DNA of 64,000 nt from an uncultured Sphingomonadaceae bacterium (GCA_903871605.1 CAIQHF010000024.1:1-64000), one strand, 5' to 3'. Positions 1 through 9,371 are shown, numbered from the stretch's first letter. Translations and numbers: made by a program. Notes: generated by a model not told the origin, from the sequence alone.

Positions 1-1128
1 TACGGTCCCGGCGAAAACCGGCACGTGATACGGGCCTGTCACCTTGGTCGCATCGATCATCGAATTGGTCGAGACGGTGCTGATATTGCCGCCGCCCGCC
101 GGGTTGTCGGTGACATAGATGTCGACCGCCGCGACCGTCTGGCCATTGCGGGCGGCGTGGTGCCAGACTGCCCATTCGGAGTAGAGGCCGGTCGACGGCA
201 TGCGTAGGAAGGGGCCCGAGCCGATCAGGTCGACGACGGGCATCTCGTATGGGCGCGTGCTGTTGTTCTTGACGACCGCGATCGTGCTGCTCGTGCAGGC
301 GCCATAGAAGCCCGCCTGGACGGTCAGCGAATAGACGTGGTCGAGGTAGAACACATAGTCGGAGATCGCGCAGTAGACGTCCAGATCGGCGCCGACCTGA
401 TTGACCAGCTTGACCGCGCTGTTGAGGTTCGCCTGGCGATAGAGCCCCGTGATCGACAGGAGGTTCGTGAAGTTGGACGCACGCCAGATCTTGTCCTTGC
501 CGAACCCGGGCTGGCTCGTCGCAAGCGACGCCTTGGTCGCGTCGAAGGTGGCGGACGGGCCGATGCCCTTGAAGCGCAGCCGCAGCATCTTGCCGCTCGA
601 AGGCACGCCGGAGCCGCCGACATAGGGGACGGCCGCCGCATTGCTGAACGACAGGCCGGTGTCGCCCATGATCTCGGCATCGATCAGATCGCCGGCGACC
701 GGCGCGGGCTGCTTGCTGGCGAGGAAGCCAGCGCTGGCGTTAAGCGCCTCGATCTGGATCGACTGCGTGTTGATGAACGACCAGAGCGATGCGATGATCG
801 GCGCGAGAGACGCGGCGCTGAGCGCGGCGAGGGCCGCTTGCTGTGTCGCCCGGTCCGCCTGCAGGCCCGCCGCGGTATCGAAGCCCTGCGCTTGCCCCGC
901 ATAGCCCTCCGCCTCGGCGATCTGGGCGTCGATCGACGCCTGCGCCGCGGCGAGCGCGTCGGAAATCTGCTGCGACCCGAATGCGCCGGCGAACGCGCCG
1001 ATCTGTGCGGGCGTGACGCGCTTCTGGCCGCCATCCTGCCAGATCGGCATCGCCTCGGACCCGTCGAGGGCGTGCGCGATTGGCGGATAGGATGCGATCG
1101 TGTTCGCGGGAGGTGCGGCAGTCGTCAT
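1..1128 (-). CDS. Phage tail-fibre-region protein, partial (C-terminus outside window)
   Basis: The reading frame is open from the ATG at 1128 to the window edge (376 codons, no stop). The start lies two bases beyond the stop of the tail-fibre gene at 1131. Residues about 45-90 are Ala/Gln-rich and helical (ISDALAAAQASIDAQIAEAE), a common connector in phage fibres. The rest is Ser/Thr/Gly-rich with aromatic residues and looks like a beta-structured surface domain, but I do not recognise a named family. Position at the distal end of the tail operon suggests a fibre or receptor-binding subunit; this is inference from context. Confidence 0.7.
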   Translation of the reverse strand, partial: MTTAAPPANTIASYPPIAHALDGSEAMPIWQDGGQKRVTPAQIGAFAGAFGSQQISDALAAAQASIDAQIAEAEGYAGQAQGFDTAAGLQADRATQQAALAALSAASLAPIIASLWSFINTQSIQIEALNASAGFLASKQPAPVAGDLIDAEIMGDTGLSFSNAAAVPYVGGSGVPSSGKMLRLRFKGIGPSATFDATKASLATSQPGFGKDKIWRASNFTNLLSITGLYRQANLNSAVKLVNQVGADLDVYCAISDYVFYLDHVYSLTVQAGFYGACTSSTIAVVKNNSTRPYEMPVVDLIGSGPFLRMPSTGLYSEWAVWHHAARNGQTVAAVDIYVTDNPAGGGNISTVSTNSMIDATKVTGPYHVPVFAGTV

Positions 1129-1130
1129 GA

Positions 1131-1700
1131 TCAGCTCCACTTCCCGATCGCGCGCCACTCGACGCCGTCGAGGCCGTAGGTCGCGGTGCCCGCGTCTGCG
1201 GGGTTCTGGTATTGGACAGAGAAGCCGTTGACCGTTTTCGAGTTCTCGATGATCTGCGGCCAGGTGTCCTTGTATTGGGACGCGGCATTGATGAAGCCGA
1301 CCGGCGAGACGACGTAGCTCGTATCGGCGAATGGGACCGGGAAGACGACCGCAACGACCCCTTCGGTGGAGGATGCCGAAGCAATGACCCCCCATTGCTC
1401 CATGATATTGGTCGCGCGCTTCTCCCAATATCCGTTTGCGTTCGACCCGCTCGTACCTCCCCCGCCCACCAGCACGCGAATTGCAGCCAGCAGCTGGCCG
1501 TTGTTCGTCTTGTCGGGCGCGATTCCCGCAGCTGCGAGGACGGCGACGATCTCTTCCTGCAGCGCGTTGAAGAAGTCGTTCGTCAATGAGGTCGGGGGAA
1601 TGCCGGCCGCTGGGTTTCCGGCAGTGAAGTAGCCGGGCGTGCCGGCGGCCGCCGGCGCCGGCAGCGTGGCCGCCGCCGTCGAACTGTCGATGCGATGCAT
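1131..1700 (-). CDS. Phage tail fibre protein, gp53-like C-terminal type
   Basis: 189 aa. The N-terminal half (residues 1-80) carries the motif seen in many fibre proteins of Mu-like prophages (YFTAGNPAAGIPPTSLTND, then FFNALQEEI, and PDKTNNGQLLAAI). The C-terminal half resembles the tail fibre gp53-like C-terminal domain, with the features FPVPFADTSYVVS and GFSVQY. It lies between a glycine-rich adhesin-like protein and another distal protein, so a role in host recognition is likely. The family assignment is from memory of the motif; no search was run. Confidence 0.8.
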   Translation of the reverse strand: MHRIDSSTAAATLPAPAAAGTPGYFTAGNPAAGIPPTSLTNDFFNALQEEIVAVLAAAGIAPDKTNNGQLLAAIRVLVGGGGTSGSNANGYWEKRATNIMEQWGVIASASSTEGVVAVVFPVPFADTSYVVSPVGFINAASQYKDTWPQIIENSKTVNGFSVQYQNPADAGTATYGLDGVEWRAIGKWS

Positions 1701-1745
1701 GGGGACCTCAGATGCTGGAAATGTTGAAGGACGAGGTCTGAGCCG

Positions 1746-3389
1746 TCAGAAATAGGTGATCACGACGACCTGGCCCGCGCCGCCCGCGCCGCCATTCCCG
1801 CCGCTGAAACCGGTGCGGGCGCTCCCGCCGCCGCCGCCACCACCGCCGGGCGATTGCCCCGCGCCACCCGCGCCGCCCGCCGTAGTGGTCGACGATCCGC
1901 CGCCGCCGCCGCCGGAACCCGCGAGATGCACGTTGCTCGCCGAGCGCGTACCGCCCGCGCCACCGCCGCTCGCGCCGGTCGCCCCGCCGCCTGTCGTGCT
2001 GCCGAAGGAGCGACCACCCGCGCCGCCGGTGCTGGCCGCGTCCGCCGATGTGAGGCCGCCCCCCGATCCGCCGCCGCCAGCGCCGTAGCCGCCGCTGCCG
2101 CCGCTGGTACCGAGCGTGCCGGCTGCCACCGATCCCGCGCCGGACCCGCCGCCGATCGTCCCGTTGGTGCCGGCCGTCGTGACGCCAGCAGCACCGCCGA
2201 CATTGCCGATCGTCCCGACGGTCGTGCCCGATCCCGTCCCGCCCGCGGAAAAGGAGCCCGCGCCGCCGCCGCTCGAGGCGACGATGCCGACGCCGCCGCC
2301 CGATCCGCCGCCGCCGCCATAGCCCGTCACCCACGCACCAAAGCTGCTGTTGCCGCCTGCGCCGCCATTTGCGCCCGCGCCGTCCGCCGATGCGCCCGCG
2401 CCGGCGGTACCGGCCGTACCAACGGTCACGGTCTCGGTGGATCCGAGAACGGACGCCTCCGATTCGAAGCGCGCCCAGAAGGCCCCGCCGCCGCCCGCGC
2501 CGCCCGACAGGGCGACGCCCGTTGCGCCGCGCGCTCCGCCCCCGCCGCCGCCGCCGGCACCAACCGCGATCACGATGACCGCGGTCGCTCCTGTCGGCTT
2601 CGTCCAGGTCCCGCTCGCGTTGAAGACCTGGACGTTGGCGGTGCCCGCCGCGCCGATGTTCGAGCGCGCGAGCGAAGGGTTGGTGATCTCGGAGAAGTTG
2701 TTGCTCGGGACGAGGTAGCTGATCGCGGCAGTGGTGATCGCCGTGACCCGGCCCTTTGCGTCGACCGTGAGGACCGGGACCGCGGTAGCGCCGCCAAAGC
2801 CGCCGATATTGGCATTGACGGCAGCCAGCGTCGCTGAGCCCGTCACGTTCGACGATCCGTCGAGCGAAAGCGACCAGCTGACGTCGCCGGTCATCGATAG
2901 GGTGCGGGCAGTCGTCCACTGCGCCGCAGAGCCGGTGATCGACGTGATATCAGTGTTTGCGCCAGACGCCGCGGCGCCCAGCGCGGTGCGTGCGGCGCTC
3001 GCTGAGGTGCCACCCGTGCCACCCTGGCCAACAGATAGCGGCGTGGTGAGGCCGGACAGGACGTTGATATCGCTGTTCGTCCCGGATGCGGCGGCACCGA
3101 TGGTCGTCCGGATCGTGCCGGCGCTCGCAGCATTCAGGATGGAACGGCCGATGGTCGTGCCGATGGTGCCATCGGCATAGGTGACGATCTGGACGGGCGT
3201 GATCACCACATTGCTGCACGGCACCGTCCCCGCGGCGCAGCCCGTGCCCTGGACGCTGATCATCCGCTCGTTGCCGGTCAGCGTGCTCGCCACGCTGAGC
3301 GCCGAGAATTTGACGTCTGCGGCCATCGCGGGGGCGCACGCGCCAAGCGTCACCGCCGCGAGGGCGGCGATCCAGTTGATCCATCGCAT
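1746..3389 (-). CDS. Secreted-looking glycine-rich phage tail fibre/adhesin
   Basis: 547 aa. It begins with a signal-peptide-like segment (MRWINWIAALAAVTLGACAP) with a possible lipobox cysteine, unusual for a virion protein. Residues 30-230 contain fibre-type repeats (IGAAASGTNSDI, LSVGQGGTGGT, LGAAASGANTDI). From about residue 255 (FNASGTWTKPTGATAVIVI) it becomes a Gly-rich domain of the Gly_rich_2 type, with long Gly runs to the C-terminus, reminiscent of polyglycine-sandwich receptor-binding tips. A GGAG ribosome site lies about 10 nt before the ATG at 3389. Very GC-rich, so many antisense frames stay open; those are shadows. Confidence 0.8.
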   Translation of the reverse strand: MRWINWIAALAAVTLGACAPAMAADVKFSALSVASTLTGNERMISVQGTGCAAGTVPCSNVVITPVQIVTYADGTIGTTIGRSILNAASAGTIRTTIGAAASGTNSDINVLSGLTTPLSVGQGGTGGTSASAARTALGAAASGANTDITSITGSAAQWTTARTLSMTGDVSWSLSLDGSSNVTGSATLAAVNANIGGFGGATAVPVLTVDAKGRVTAITTAAISYLVPSNNFSEITNPSLARSNIGAAGTANVQVFNASGTWTKPTGATAVIVIAVGAGGGGGGGARGATGVALSGGAGGGGAFWARFESEASVLGSTETVTVGTAGTAGAGASADGAGANGGAGGNSSFGAWVTGYGGGGGSGGGVGIVASSGGGAGSFSAGGTGSGTTVGTIGNVGGAAGVTTAGTNGTIGGGSGAGSVAAGTLGTSGGSGGYGAGGGGSGGGLTSADAASTGGAGGRSFGSTTGGGATGASGGGAGGTRSASNVHLAGSGGGGGGSSTTTAGGAGGAGQSPGGGGGGGGSARTGFSGGNGGAGGAGQVVVITYF

Positions 3390-3416
3390 GTTGAAGTCTC
3401 CGCGGCTTCGCGCCGA

Positions 3417-4040
3417 TTATGATTCGAGGACGAACGTGTCGCCGGTCTCGCTGACGAAGGCATTGAGCCCATCTTCGGTCAGGAAGGCGGCGCCCTCGCC
3501 GACCATCAGGATCGTCGTCTCGGCCGGCTTGATCGCGTTAAGCTCGCACATGAGCACGCGCGGAGACAGGCCGCCGGCGTTCGATATGACCTGGACGCCC
3601 CAGACGAAGGTCCACTGCGCGTCCGCGCAAGGCTCGATGCAGCTGCTGCGTCCCGCGCGGAACGGTGCGTAGTTCGCGATCTGGATCGTGAAACCGAGCG
3701 CCGCCGCATAGTCGATGAACCGCTGCCGGCTCTGACCGCCGCCGGCGATGAAGCGCGCCTGCACCTGGCGGGCCCGCTGCGGGATCGTCGGATTGAGGCC
3801 CGCGCACGGATCTGGAAGCCCGAGGGCTTCCTCCCATTCGACGAGCAGATCGGGGTTGTTGCCGGGCAAGGAGCCGTCGAGAAGGTCCGAGGCGGCTTCA
3901 TCCGAGCGCGCGAATGTCTGGCCGATCGCGGAAAGGAACGCGCCGATCTGACTGCCCTGATCGGTCGGCCAGACGCGGCCAGTCGGCATCAGCGCCGCGG
4001 CGCCGGCCGCATAGTCGGAGGCGGCGTAGCGGCTGGGCAT
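3417..4040 (-). CDS. Mu gp48-like tail/baseplate protein (DUF2313, YmfQ type)
   Basis: 207 aa. It has the family layout: N-terminal YAASDYAAGAAALMPTGRVWP, a middle LLDGSLPGNNPDLLVEWEEALGLPD, then RARQVQARFIAGGGQSRQRFIDYAAALGF. These are typical of the DUF2313/YmfQ proteins found directly after baseplate J in Mu-like tails. The start codon overlaps the stop of the gp47-like gene, so translation is probably coupled. Role: baseplate periphery or fibre attachment, by family analogy. Confidence 0.88.
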   Translation of the reverse strand: MPSRYAASDYAAGAAALMPTGRVWPTDQGSQIGAFLSAIGQTFARSDEAASDLLDGSLPGNNPDLLVEWEEALGLPDPCAGLNPTIPQRARQVQARFIAGGGQSRQRFIDYAAALGFTIQIANYAPFRAGRSSCIEPCADAQWTFVWGVQVISNAGGLSPRVLMCELNAIKPAETTILMVGEGAAFLTEDGLNAFVSETGDTFVLES

Positions 4041-5176
4041 TAGGAATAGGCCACGGCGCCGAGCACCGGGAGCGCACCGGCGTTCGAGGTGATGTTGCCG
4101 GCCGCACCCGGCGAAACGACGCCCGCCGACGCGGTGATATTGGTGATGACGAAGCCGGCGGTCCCCGCGACCGCTGCGATCGCACCCTCGATCGCGGAGA
4201 TATCGGTGACGCCGCCGGGCACCGCGGAGAAGCGGAGCGCTTTGGTGACGGCCGCCGAGATAGCCGCCTTCGTCGCCGTGCTGGCGCCGAGCAGCCCGGC
4301 GATCGTCAACCCGATCGCGTTCTGCGTCGGCGCGACGGCATAGACGAGCGCGGTTGCCGGCTGCTTTGCGAAGATGGCGTTGGCGAGGGCGAGCTGGTCA
4401 CCCGTCGCCGCGGTATCGCGCGTCTCAGCCGTCGCGCAGCCGTCCGTCCCTTGCGGGAAGCCGCCGTGCGCCGCCTCGGCATCATCCATCATGAACAGCA
4501 GCACGATCGTCCCCGGGCCCATTCCGCTCGGATTGACCCAGCAGCGCGTGACGCCGGGCACCTCGCCCGCCCATTCCTGATAGTCGGCGATCGATCCGCC
4601 TTGGGGCGGCGACGAATAGACCAGCAGCATGCGGCTCTTCAGTTCGTCGTCGGTCTCGATATCGGCGCCGCCGCCCACCGCAGCGCTGACGACGCCCTGG
4701 CCGGAGACGCCCGACACGCCGATGCCGAGCGTCAAGGCGACGCCCACCGCGGCATTCGTGATCGCACCGACGTCGGTCGCGGCGATCGGGACGATGACCT
4801 GGCCGCCTGCGGCCGTCGCGTCCGCCGTCGACACGTAGTTGACGCCATCGGCGCGCGCGATCGGCGTGCCAGCCGGTATCGTGCCGCTGGTCGCCGGGAA
4901 GGATGCGGTCCCGGACGCTGGGACCGCCGGGTTGCGCGTCACGCCCTTCAGCGCCGCCCATCCCTCGAGCGCTTCCTCGGTCGCGGTGAACGGGGTCGAC
5001 TGCTGCGCGATCCAGTCGAGATAGCCGTAATGGAGGTATGCGAGCGCCGCGAGGACCTCGGCCATTATGCCGAGGTTCGAATAGCGCAGCAGCGCATCGG
5101 TTCCGGGGAGCGACGCCGAGATGTCGGCAGCGGTCTGCCCCCGTAGGTCGGTCAGCGTCGGCCGGGAAAAGGGCAT
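4040..5176 (-). CDS. Baseplate assembly protein J-like (Mu gp47)
   Basis: 378 aa from the ATG at 5176 (MPFSRPTLTDL). The frame stays open further upstream, but that part overlaps the gp46-like gene, so the internal start is preferred. Family marks: RGQTAADISASLPGTDALLRYSN, YLDWIAQQSTPFTATEEALEGWA, then a central GTASFPATSGTIPAGTPI segment. It forms the baseplate wedge in contractile tails. Lies between gp46- and gp48-like genes in the order seen in phage Mu. Confidence 0.92.
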   Translation of the reverse strand: MPFSRPTLTDLRGQTAADISASLPGTDALLRYSNLGIMAEVLAALAYLHYGYLDWIAQQSTPFTATEEALEGWAALKGVTRNPAVPASGTASFPATSGTIPAGTPIARADGVNYVSTADATAAGGQVIVPIAATDVGAITNAAVGVALTLGIGVSGVSGQGVVSAAVGGGADIETDDELKSRMLLVYSSPPQGGSIADYQEWAGEVPGVTRCWVNPSGMGPGTIVLLFMMDDAEAAHGGFPQGTDGCATAETRDTAATGDQLALANAIFAKQPATALVYAVAPTQNAIGLTIAGLLGASTATKAAISAAVTKALRFSAVPGGVTDISAIEGAIAAVAGTAGFVITNITASAGVVSPGAAGNITSNAGALPVLGAVAYS

Positions 5177-5177
5177 G

Positions 5178-5693
5178 TTACACGGACTCCCATAGCCGGC
5201 TGAAGGCGACGGCGATCTTGGACCCGTCCTGCCGGGACAGGACGACGCGCGCGCCGAGCAGCGTCGGCATCGTCCATTCCGTGGTGACGTCGACCGATGC
5301 GACGACATCGTCGTCGATCAGCCATTGGAGCGCCTGCTCGATGTCCGCCTTGACCAAAGCGAGCGTCGTCGGCGTCGCCTTCGAGCGCGCGCGCAGCCAG
5401 AGCTTCGACCCGATCGACCCCGCCCACCATCCGCGCGGATTGGTCGTGCCGTCCGGAATGATGTCGTCGGGATCGGCCTGCGCGTCGGTGAACAGGCTGA
5501 TCAGCACCGCGGTGTAGAGATCGGCACCCGACACCAGGCCGTCGCCGGCGATGAACGGGTTGCCCTCGGCGCGGCCCTGCTCGTCGTAGATGCTGTTGCC
5601 GTTCTCGTCGGTCCAGAGCGGCCACGACGGTGTCGATAGCTGCCAGTCACCCGTCCCGGTCGACGGGTTCCAGATCGTCGCGATGTCAGCCAT
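5178..5693 (-). CDS. Mu gp46-like baseplate protein (GP46 family)
   Basis: 171 aa. Contains the family pattern near residues 50-80 (LYTAVLISLFTDAQADPDD, then GWWAGSIGSKLWLRARSK) and DIEQALQWLIDDDV. It corresponds to the gpW/gp25-like wedge component in Mu-type tails. Stop and start of adjacent genes are one base apart, and it directly follows the spike gene, as in Mu. Confidence 0.9.
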   Translation of the reverse strand: MADIATIWNPSTGTGDWQLSTPSWPLWTDENGNSIYDEQGRAEGNPFIAGDGLVSGADLYTAVLISLFTDAQADPDDIIPDGTTNPRGWWAGSIGSKLWLRARSKATPTTLALVKADIEQALQWLIDDDVVASVDVTTEWTMPTLLGARVVLSRQDGSKIAVAFSRLWESV

Positions 5694-6298
5694 CAGACGC
5701 TGTGATCCGTCGCGCCGGAGGTGTCGGTGCCGGCCTTCACGCCGCTATGCTTGTGGGCGTTGTAGGCATCGCGCAGCGCGCCGAGCTCGACCGCGATCCC
5801 ATCGCCCGTGATCGTGCCCGAGACGTCCAGATTGCCGGCGATCGTGGCATCGTGGAGGATCCGCGTCGTCGGCGCATCAAAGACGATCTCGTCGGTCGCG
5901 CGGACGGTGACGGTCGGGCAATTCTGGATTGTCGCGTCGAGGCCGGCGCAATCGATCAGGAGGCCGTCGGCGGTCAGCTGGACGATCGCGCCGGTGACGC
6001 CGTTGTAGATCCCTGCATCGCCAGGCTGCATATTCTTCGGCCGCGACGGGCGATGGCTCGTGCCGATGACGATCGGCATGGTCCGCATGCCGTTCCGGCG
6101 CGCGACGAGCACCTCGCTATCGACAGGGGGGACGCTGAAGAAGCCATATTCGAGGATCCGCCGGACATTGTCGGTCACCCGGTCGCCGATGCCCTTGCCG
6201 GCGCTGCCCTCGGTCACCTGGAGAAGCTGCAGGTCGCCGCTGTCGTCGATGTGGGTCACCCGGCCGATGCCGAAGAGGTTGCGGATGCGATCAAGCAT
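5693..6298 (-). CDS. Baseplate spike protein V (Mu gp45-like)
   Basis: 201 aa. Starts with an OB-fold-like region (HIDDSGDLQLLQVTEGSAG, VTDNVRRILEYGFFSVPPVDSEV) and continues into a beta-helix-like part (NCPTVTVRATDEIVFDAPTT). The C-terminus carries NAHKHSGVKAG, a His-containing tip motif typical of phage spikes that coordinate iron. It is the membrane-piercing spike of the contractile tail. Overlaps the gp44-like gene by 8 bases. Confidence 0.93.
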   Translation of the reverse strand: MLDRIRNLFGIGRVTHIDDSGDLQLLQVTEGSAGKGIGDRVTDNVRRILEYGFFSVPPVDSEVLVARRNGMRTMPIVIGTSHRPSRPKNMQPGDAGIYNGVTGAIVQLTADGLLIDCAGLDATIQNCPTVTVRATDEIVFDAPTTRILHDATIAGNLDVSGTITGDGIAVELGALRDAYNAHKHSGVKAGTDTSGATDHSV

Positions 6299-7454
6299 TG
6301 TCGGGCCCGATCGCGTCGGCGGCGTTGATCGGCAGCAGGGAGATCGGCTCGGGCAGGAAGGCGAACTTGGGCATCATCACAAGCACGGCCGTCGTCCCTT
6401 CTTCATCCGAGCGGCGGAACGTCACCTGCGAGATGCACAGCGTCTTGTCGTCGAGGCGCAGTCCGGGGACGTCGACGGGGACCAGGGTGTTGGGCATCCA
6501 CAGCGCGCCCGCGCTGTCGCGCCAGCTGTCGACGGTCGCGGTGACGGCGGTCGAGCGCCCTGCGCGCCGCGCGATCTCCCACTTCGCCTTCTGGATCGTG
6601 AACTTGGGCGGATCCTGCGCGACCTGCTCCATCACGATATTCAGTCGGCGATGGCGCGGCACATTGGGATCGGTCTCGGTGTCGAAGAAGTCCGAGCCAC
6701 GCAGCTCAGCCATCGCGTCGAGGCTCTGCGCGCAGCAAACGACCTCCGAATAGCGCTGGTCCATGCTATTCTCGACCTGGAAGGCCTGGACATTCTGACC
6801 ATAGACGACGCCGCTGGCCGCCTGCTTCGTCCCCAGGGTTGCGAGCACCAGCGTACCAGTGCCATCCTCATAGGCGAGCAGGCCGGCGTTCTGCGCCACG
6901 CGCTGGATCGTCGCCGCACCAGTGTCGGTGTAGTTGATGCAGATCGGCGGGACCGGATCGCCGGCCGAGGCGCCCTCGGCGAGCTTGACCGTGATGCCGT
7001 AAGGCTGCGCGAGCTTCGTCGCGATCTCGAGCGCTGTCCCCTGCAGCGTGGCAGATGGCCACTCGGCCGAGCAGTCGACCAGATCCTGCGTCACGCCGCG
7101 GCCGACGATCGTGATCATATGCGATCCGCTCGAGGCGCTGGGAATATCGCGGTCGATATATCCGGTGATGACCACGTCACTGCCGAGCGAGACCGAGCAA
7201 GCCTGCCCGGCGCTCGCGACGGTGGCGTTGCTGGTCGCCGGGTTTTTCGAAGAGAGCGAGATCTCGAAGCTGTTCGGGAAGCCCTCGGCGCGAAGCGTCA
7301 CCTCGACCGCCTGCCACCCCGAGAGCCTGTTGCCGCTAACCTCGAGCACGAGCTCGTCGGGCCCAGCGTCCGTGCCGGCGATATCGACGACGAGACGGCC
7401 GGTCACGACGACAGCGCCTGGAACGAGGTCGGCATGAATAGCGGGTGGATGCAT
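6291..7454 (-). CDS. Baseplate hub protein P-like (Mu gp44)
   Basis: 387 aa. Hub fold signatures: EVTLRAEGFPNSFEISLSSK, DVVITGYIDRD, then GRGVTQDLVDCSAEW and a C-terminal RRSDEEGTTAVLVMMPKFAF. It forms the tail hub that carries the spike. The start overlaps the end of the gp43-like gene by about 50 bases, common in this compact operon. Confidence 0.9.
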   Translation of the reverse strand: MHPPAIHADLVPGAVVVTGRLVVDIAGTDAGPDELVLEVSGNRLSGWQAVEVTLRAEGFPNSFEISLSSKNPATSNATVASAGQACSVSLGSDVVITGYIDRDIPSASSGSHMITIVGRGVTQDLVDCSAEWPSATLQGTALEIATKLAQPYGITVKLAEGASAGDPVPPICINYTDTGAATIQRVAQNAGLLAYEDGTGTLVLATLGTKQAASGVVYGQNVQAFQVENSMDQRYSEVVCCAQSLDAMAELRGSDFFDTETDPNVPRHRRLNIVMEQVAQDPPKFTIQKAKWEIARRAGRSTAVTATVDSWRDSAGALWMPNTLVPVDVPGLRLDDKTLCISQVTFRRSDEEGTTAVLVMMPKFAFLPEPISLLPINAADAIGPDNA

Positions 7455-8716
7455 GCGACCTGGCCGACCATCTGGTCGGCACGGGTCGCATCGCGGTAGA
7501 GGCGCTGCGCGAGATTGAGCGACGGCAGGGGCCGGCCCGTCGTGAAAGCGGTGATCTGCGCAAGCGAGCCGCCCCGCGCGCGCAGATCCTTCACGACCGA
7601 CACGCGCGCGGCTCGGAGCGCGTTGAAGCTATCGTCATCGCCATCGTCGGCAGCCTCGGTCGCAAGATCGTCGAGCAGGGCCGCGACGCGGATCATGAGC
7701 GCCATGGCATCATCCGCGCTGCTCGGCTGGTAATCGCCTACGGCCGTCGTCAGCGCCGCCGCCGCGGCGCGCTGGAACATGCCCGCGACCGCGCTCGCCG
7801 ATTCGGTATAGCCGAGCGGCGTGAAGGTCAGCACCTCGATCAGCAGCCGGATCGCGTCCGCGGGATCCGCGCATGCCGCATAGAGTGCGTCGACCAGCGC
7901 TGCGATCGCGGCCGGGATCGTCGTCGGGTTCGAAAGGTCCGCGCCATCGATCGCCGCGCCGACGGCCGCCGAGGCGGTCGCGATCGCGACCCGATCTGCG
8001 GACGCGATGCCGACCAGGTCCGCGATCGTGGTGGTCGCGGTGAACGGCGTGGCGCGCAGGCCCTGCAAGCCGGCGTTCGCGCCCGCTGCGAAACGCCCAT
8101 ACTGACCCGGCAGCTGCGCCGCGAGGCGATGGAGCGCTGTGGCGTCGTTGCCCAACCCTGCGACCTGACCCGTCCACGTCGTCGCTGCAGACGAAATATC
8201 CGATCGGCGATCACCGGCCGAGACAGCCGCGGCGATCAGCCGAACACCGTCGACCGCCAGCGCGACCTTGCATAGATTGGCCGCGGTCAGGAGGCCGCTG
8301 CTCGCGCTCAGGATCGTCGGGAAGCTGCGCTTGCCGCTTTCGACGAACTCGACCTCGACCGAGGAGCGGCGCTGCGCGTCCAGCTCCTCGGAGATGCTGA
8401 ATGTCCGAACCGAGACATTGACGATGCCGGCGGTCGGATGCGTGAGCAGGCCCGATCCGCTTTTCTCGAGCGCGGCGGTGAGCAGCGCGCGCTGAAGCTC
8501 GACCGGGCCGCCGAGATAGACGAGGTCATCCTCGAGGAGGAACCCGCGGAGGCGGAAAACGCGGGGCGCACGCCCCATATCCTCCGCCCACGGCTCGTCG
8601 CGTCCGGGATAGGTATGCAGCGCGATCCGGCGCCCACCGCCGAGGCCTGAAGAGACGACCCCGAAGGGCACGCCTCGGAATGACCCAGGCAGGAGTCCGC
8701 CGGAGAGCAATGCCAT
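7403..8716 (-). CDS. Mu gp43-like tail protein N (DNA circularisation N-terminal domain)
   Basis: 437 aa. The N-terminus shows the DNA_circ_N-type pattern: FRGVPFGVVSSGLGGGRR, HTYPGRDEPWAEDMGRAP, FLLEDDLVYLGGP, then residues such as VEVEFVESGKRSF. In Mu this is gpN, a tail protein that sits between tape measure and hub. Despite the historical domain name, a structural baseplate role is the current view. Its neighbour on the upstream side is a gene of opposite orientation (8803-9366). Confidence 0.88.
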   Translation of the reverse strand: MALLSGGLLPGSFRGVPFGVVSSGLGGGRRIALHTYPGRDEPWAEDMGRAPRVFRLRGFLLEDDLVYLGGPVELQRALLTAALEKSGSGLLTHPTAGIVNVSVRTFSISEELDAQRRSSVEVEFVESGKRSFPTILSASSGLLTAANLCKVALAVDGVRLIAAAVSAGDRRSDISSAATTWTGQVAGLGNDATALHRLAAQLPGQYGRFAAGANAGLQGLRATPFTATTTIADLVGIASADRVAIATASAAVGAAIDGADLSNPTTIPAAIAALVDALYAACADPADAIRLLIEVLTFTPLGYTESASAVAGMFQRAAAAALTTAVGDYQPSSADDAMALMIRVAALLDDLATEAADDGDDDSFNALRAARVSVVKDLRARGGSLAQITAFTTGRPLPSLNLAQRLYRDATRADQMVGQVACIHPLFMPTSFQALSS

Positions 8717-8802
8717 CGCTGGACTCCCGACCTTCAGGGTTTAGCCTTCGCAGGAAGTCACCGCGCAGGCGGTCGATTCGAAGCGATGCGGAGGGATTTC
8801 AG

Positions 8803-9366
8803 TTGAAAAACGCAATGTTTGTTGGAGCGGCGCTCGTAGTCACTGTTAGCGCCTATGCCGCGAACACGGCGCAACATAGGCCAGTCCTGCGAGCGGCTCG
8901 AACCTCTCACGAGGCGCCCCCGGCGGAAGCCGGGAACGTGATCCATGCGAACGTCGTCGATATCAAGATTTTGAAGGTCGCGAGCAGCCAGGGCATAGGA
9001 TGGCCAGTTATAACGCCTGCACCTGGCGCGGTTATGCTCGTCGTCTCGTACACGATATCAAACGCTACCAGCGATGTCATAGGCGTTGCTGACGTCCCGG
9101 AACTCGCTCGTTATGACAAGGACCGGAAGCTACTGGAAAATGGCGAAAAGACGATCCAGCTGAGGCGGCAGGCGGAAGTTTCCGGCCGGGCTGGTTTCGG
9201 CCCCCACCCCCGCTTCCTCAATCCCGGCGTCGGATATAACGACGTAGCCGTGTTCGATGTGGCCAAGGATGGTTTCGATCCCGTGGATTATTCAGCCGGA
9301 TTTGAGATCGGAGGCCTTCGAGTAAAGATCGGCTCAGTCGTCAACTGGCCCGAGCCAAATTCGTAG
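8803..9366 (+). CDS. Secreted DUF4352-like moron protein, inserted antisense in the tail operon
   Basis: 187 aa from a TTG at 8803 preceded by GGAGG at 8790-8794 (8-nt spacing); an ATG at 8815 is the alternative. Residues 3-22 form a signal peptide (MFVGAALVVTVSAYAA). The mature part has an immunoglobulin-like/DUF4352-like pattern (VMLVVSYTISNATSDVIGV, ELARYDKDRKLL, NPGVGYNDVAVFDVAKDGF). The gene is clearly less GC-rich than its neighbours. It is convergent with the tape measure gene (stops 5 bp apart) and faces away from the gp43-like gene. This is the pattern of a lysogenic-conversion cargo gene; a periplasmic or surface role such as exclusion is inference. Confidence 0.75.
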   Translation: MKNAMFVGAALVVTVSAYAANTAQHRPVLRAARTSHEAPPAEAGNVIHANVVDIKILKVASSQGIGWPVITPAPGAVMLVVSYTISNATSDVIGVADVPELARYDKDRKLLENGEKTIQLRRQAEVSGRAGFGPHPRFLNPGVGYNDVAVFDVAKDGFDPVDYSAGFEIGGLRVKIGSVVNWPEPNS

Positions 9367-9371
9367 AACCC

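Noticed and set aside
1708-2919. 403-codon Arg/Gly-rich minus frame and Pro-rich plus frames in the glycine-rich gene
   Set aside because: Frames produced by GGC/GCC-rich coding DNA; no ribosome sites or family features.
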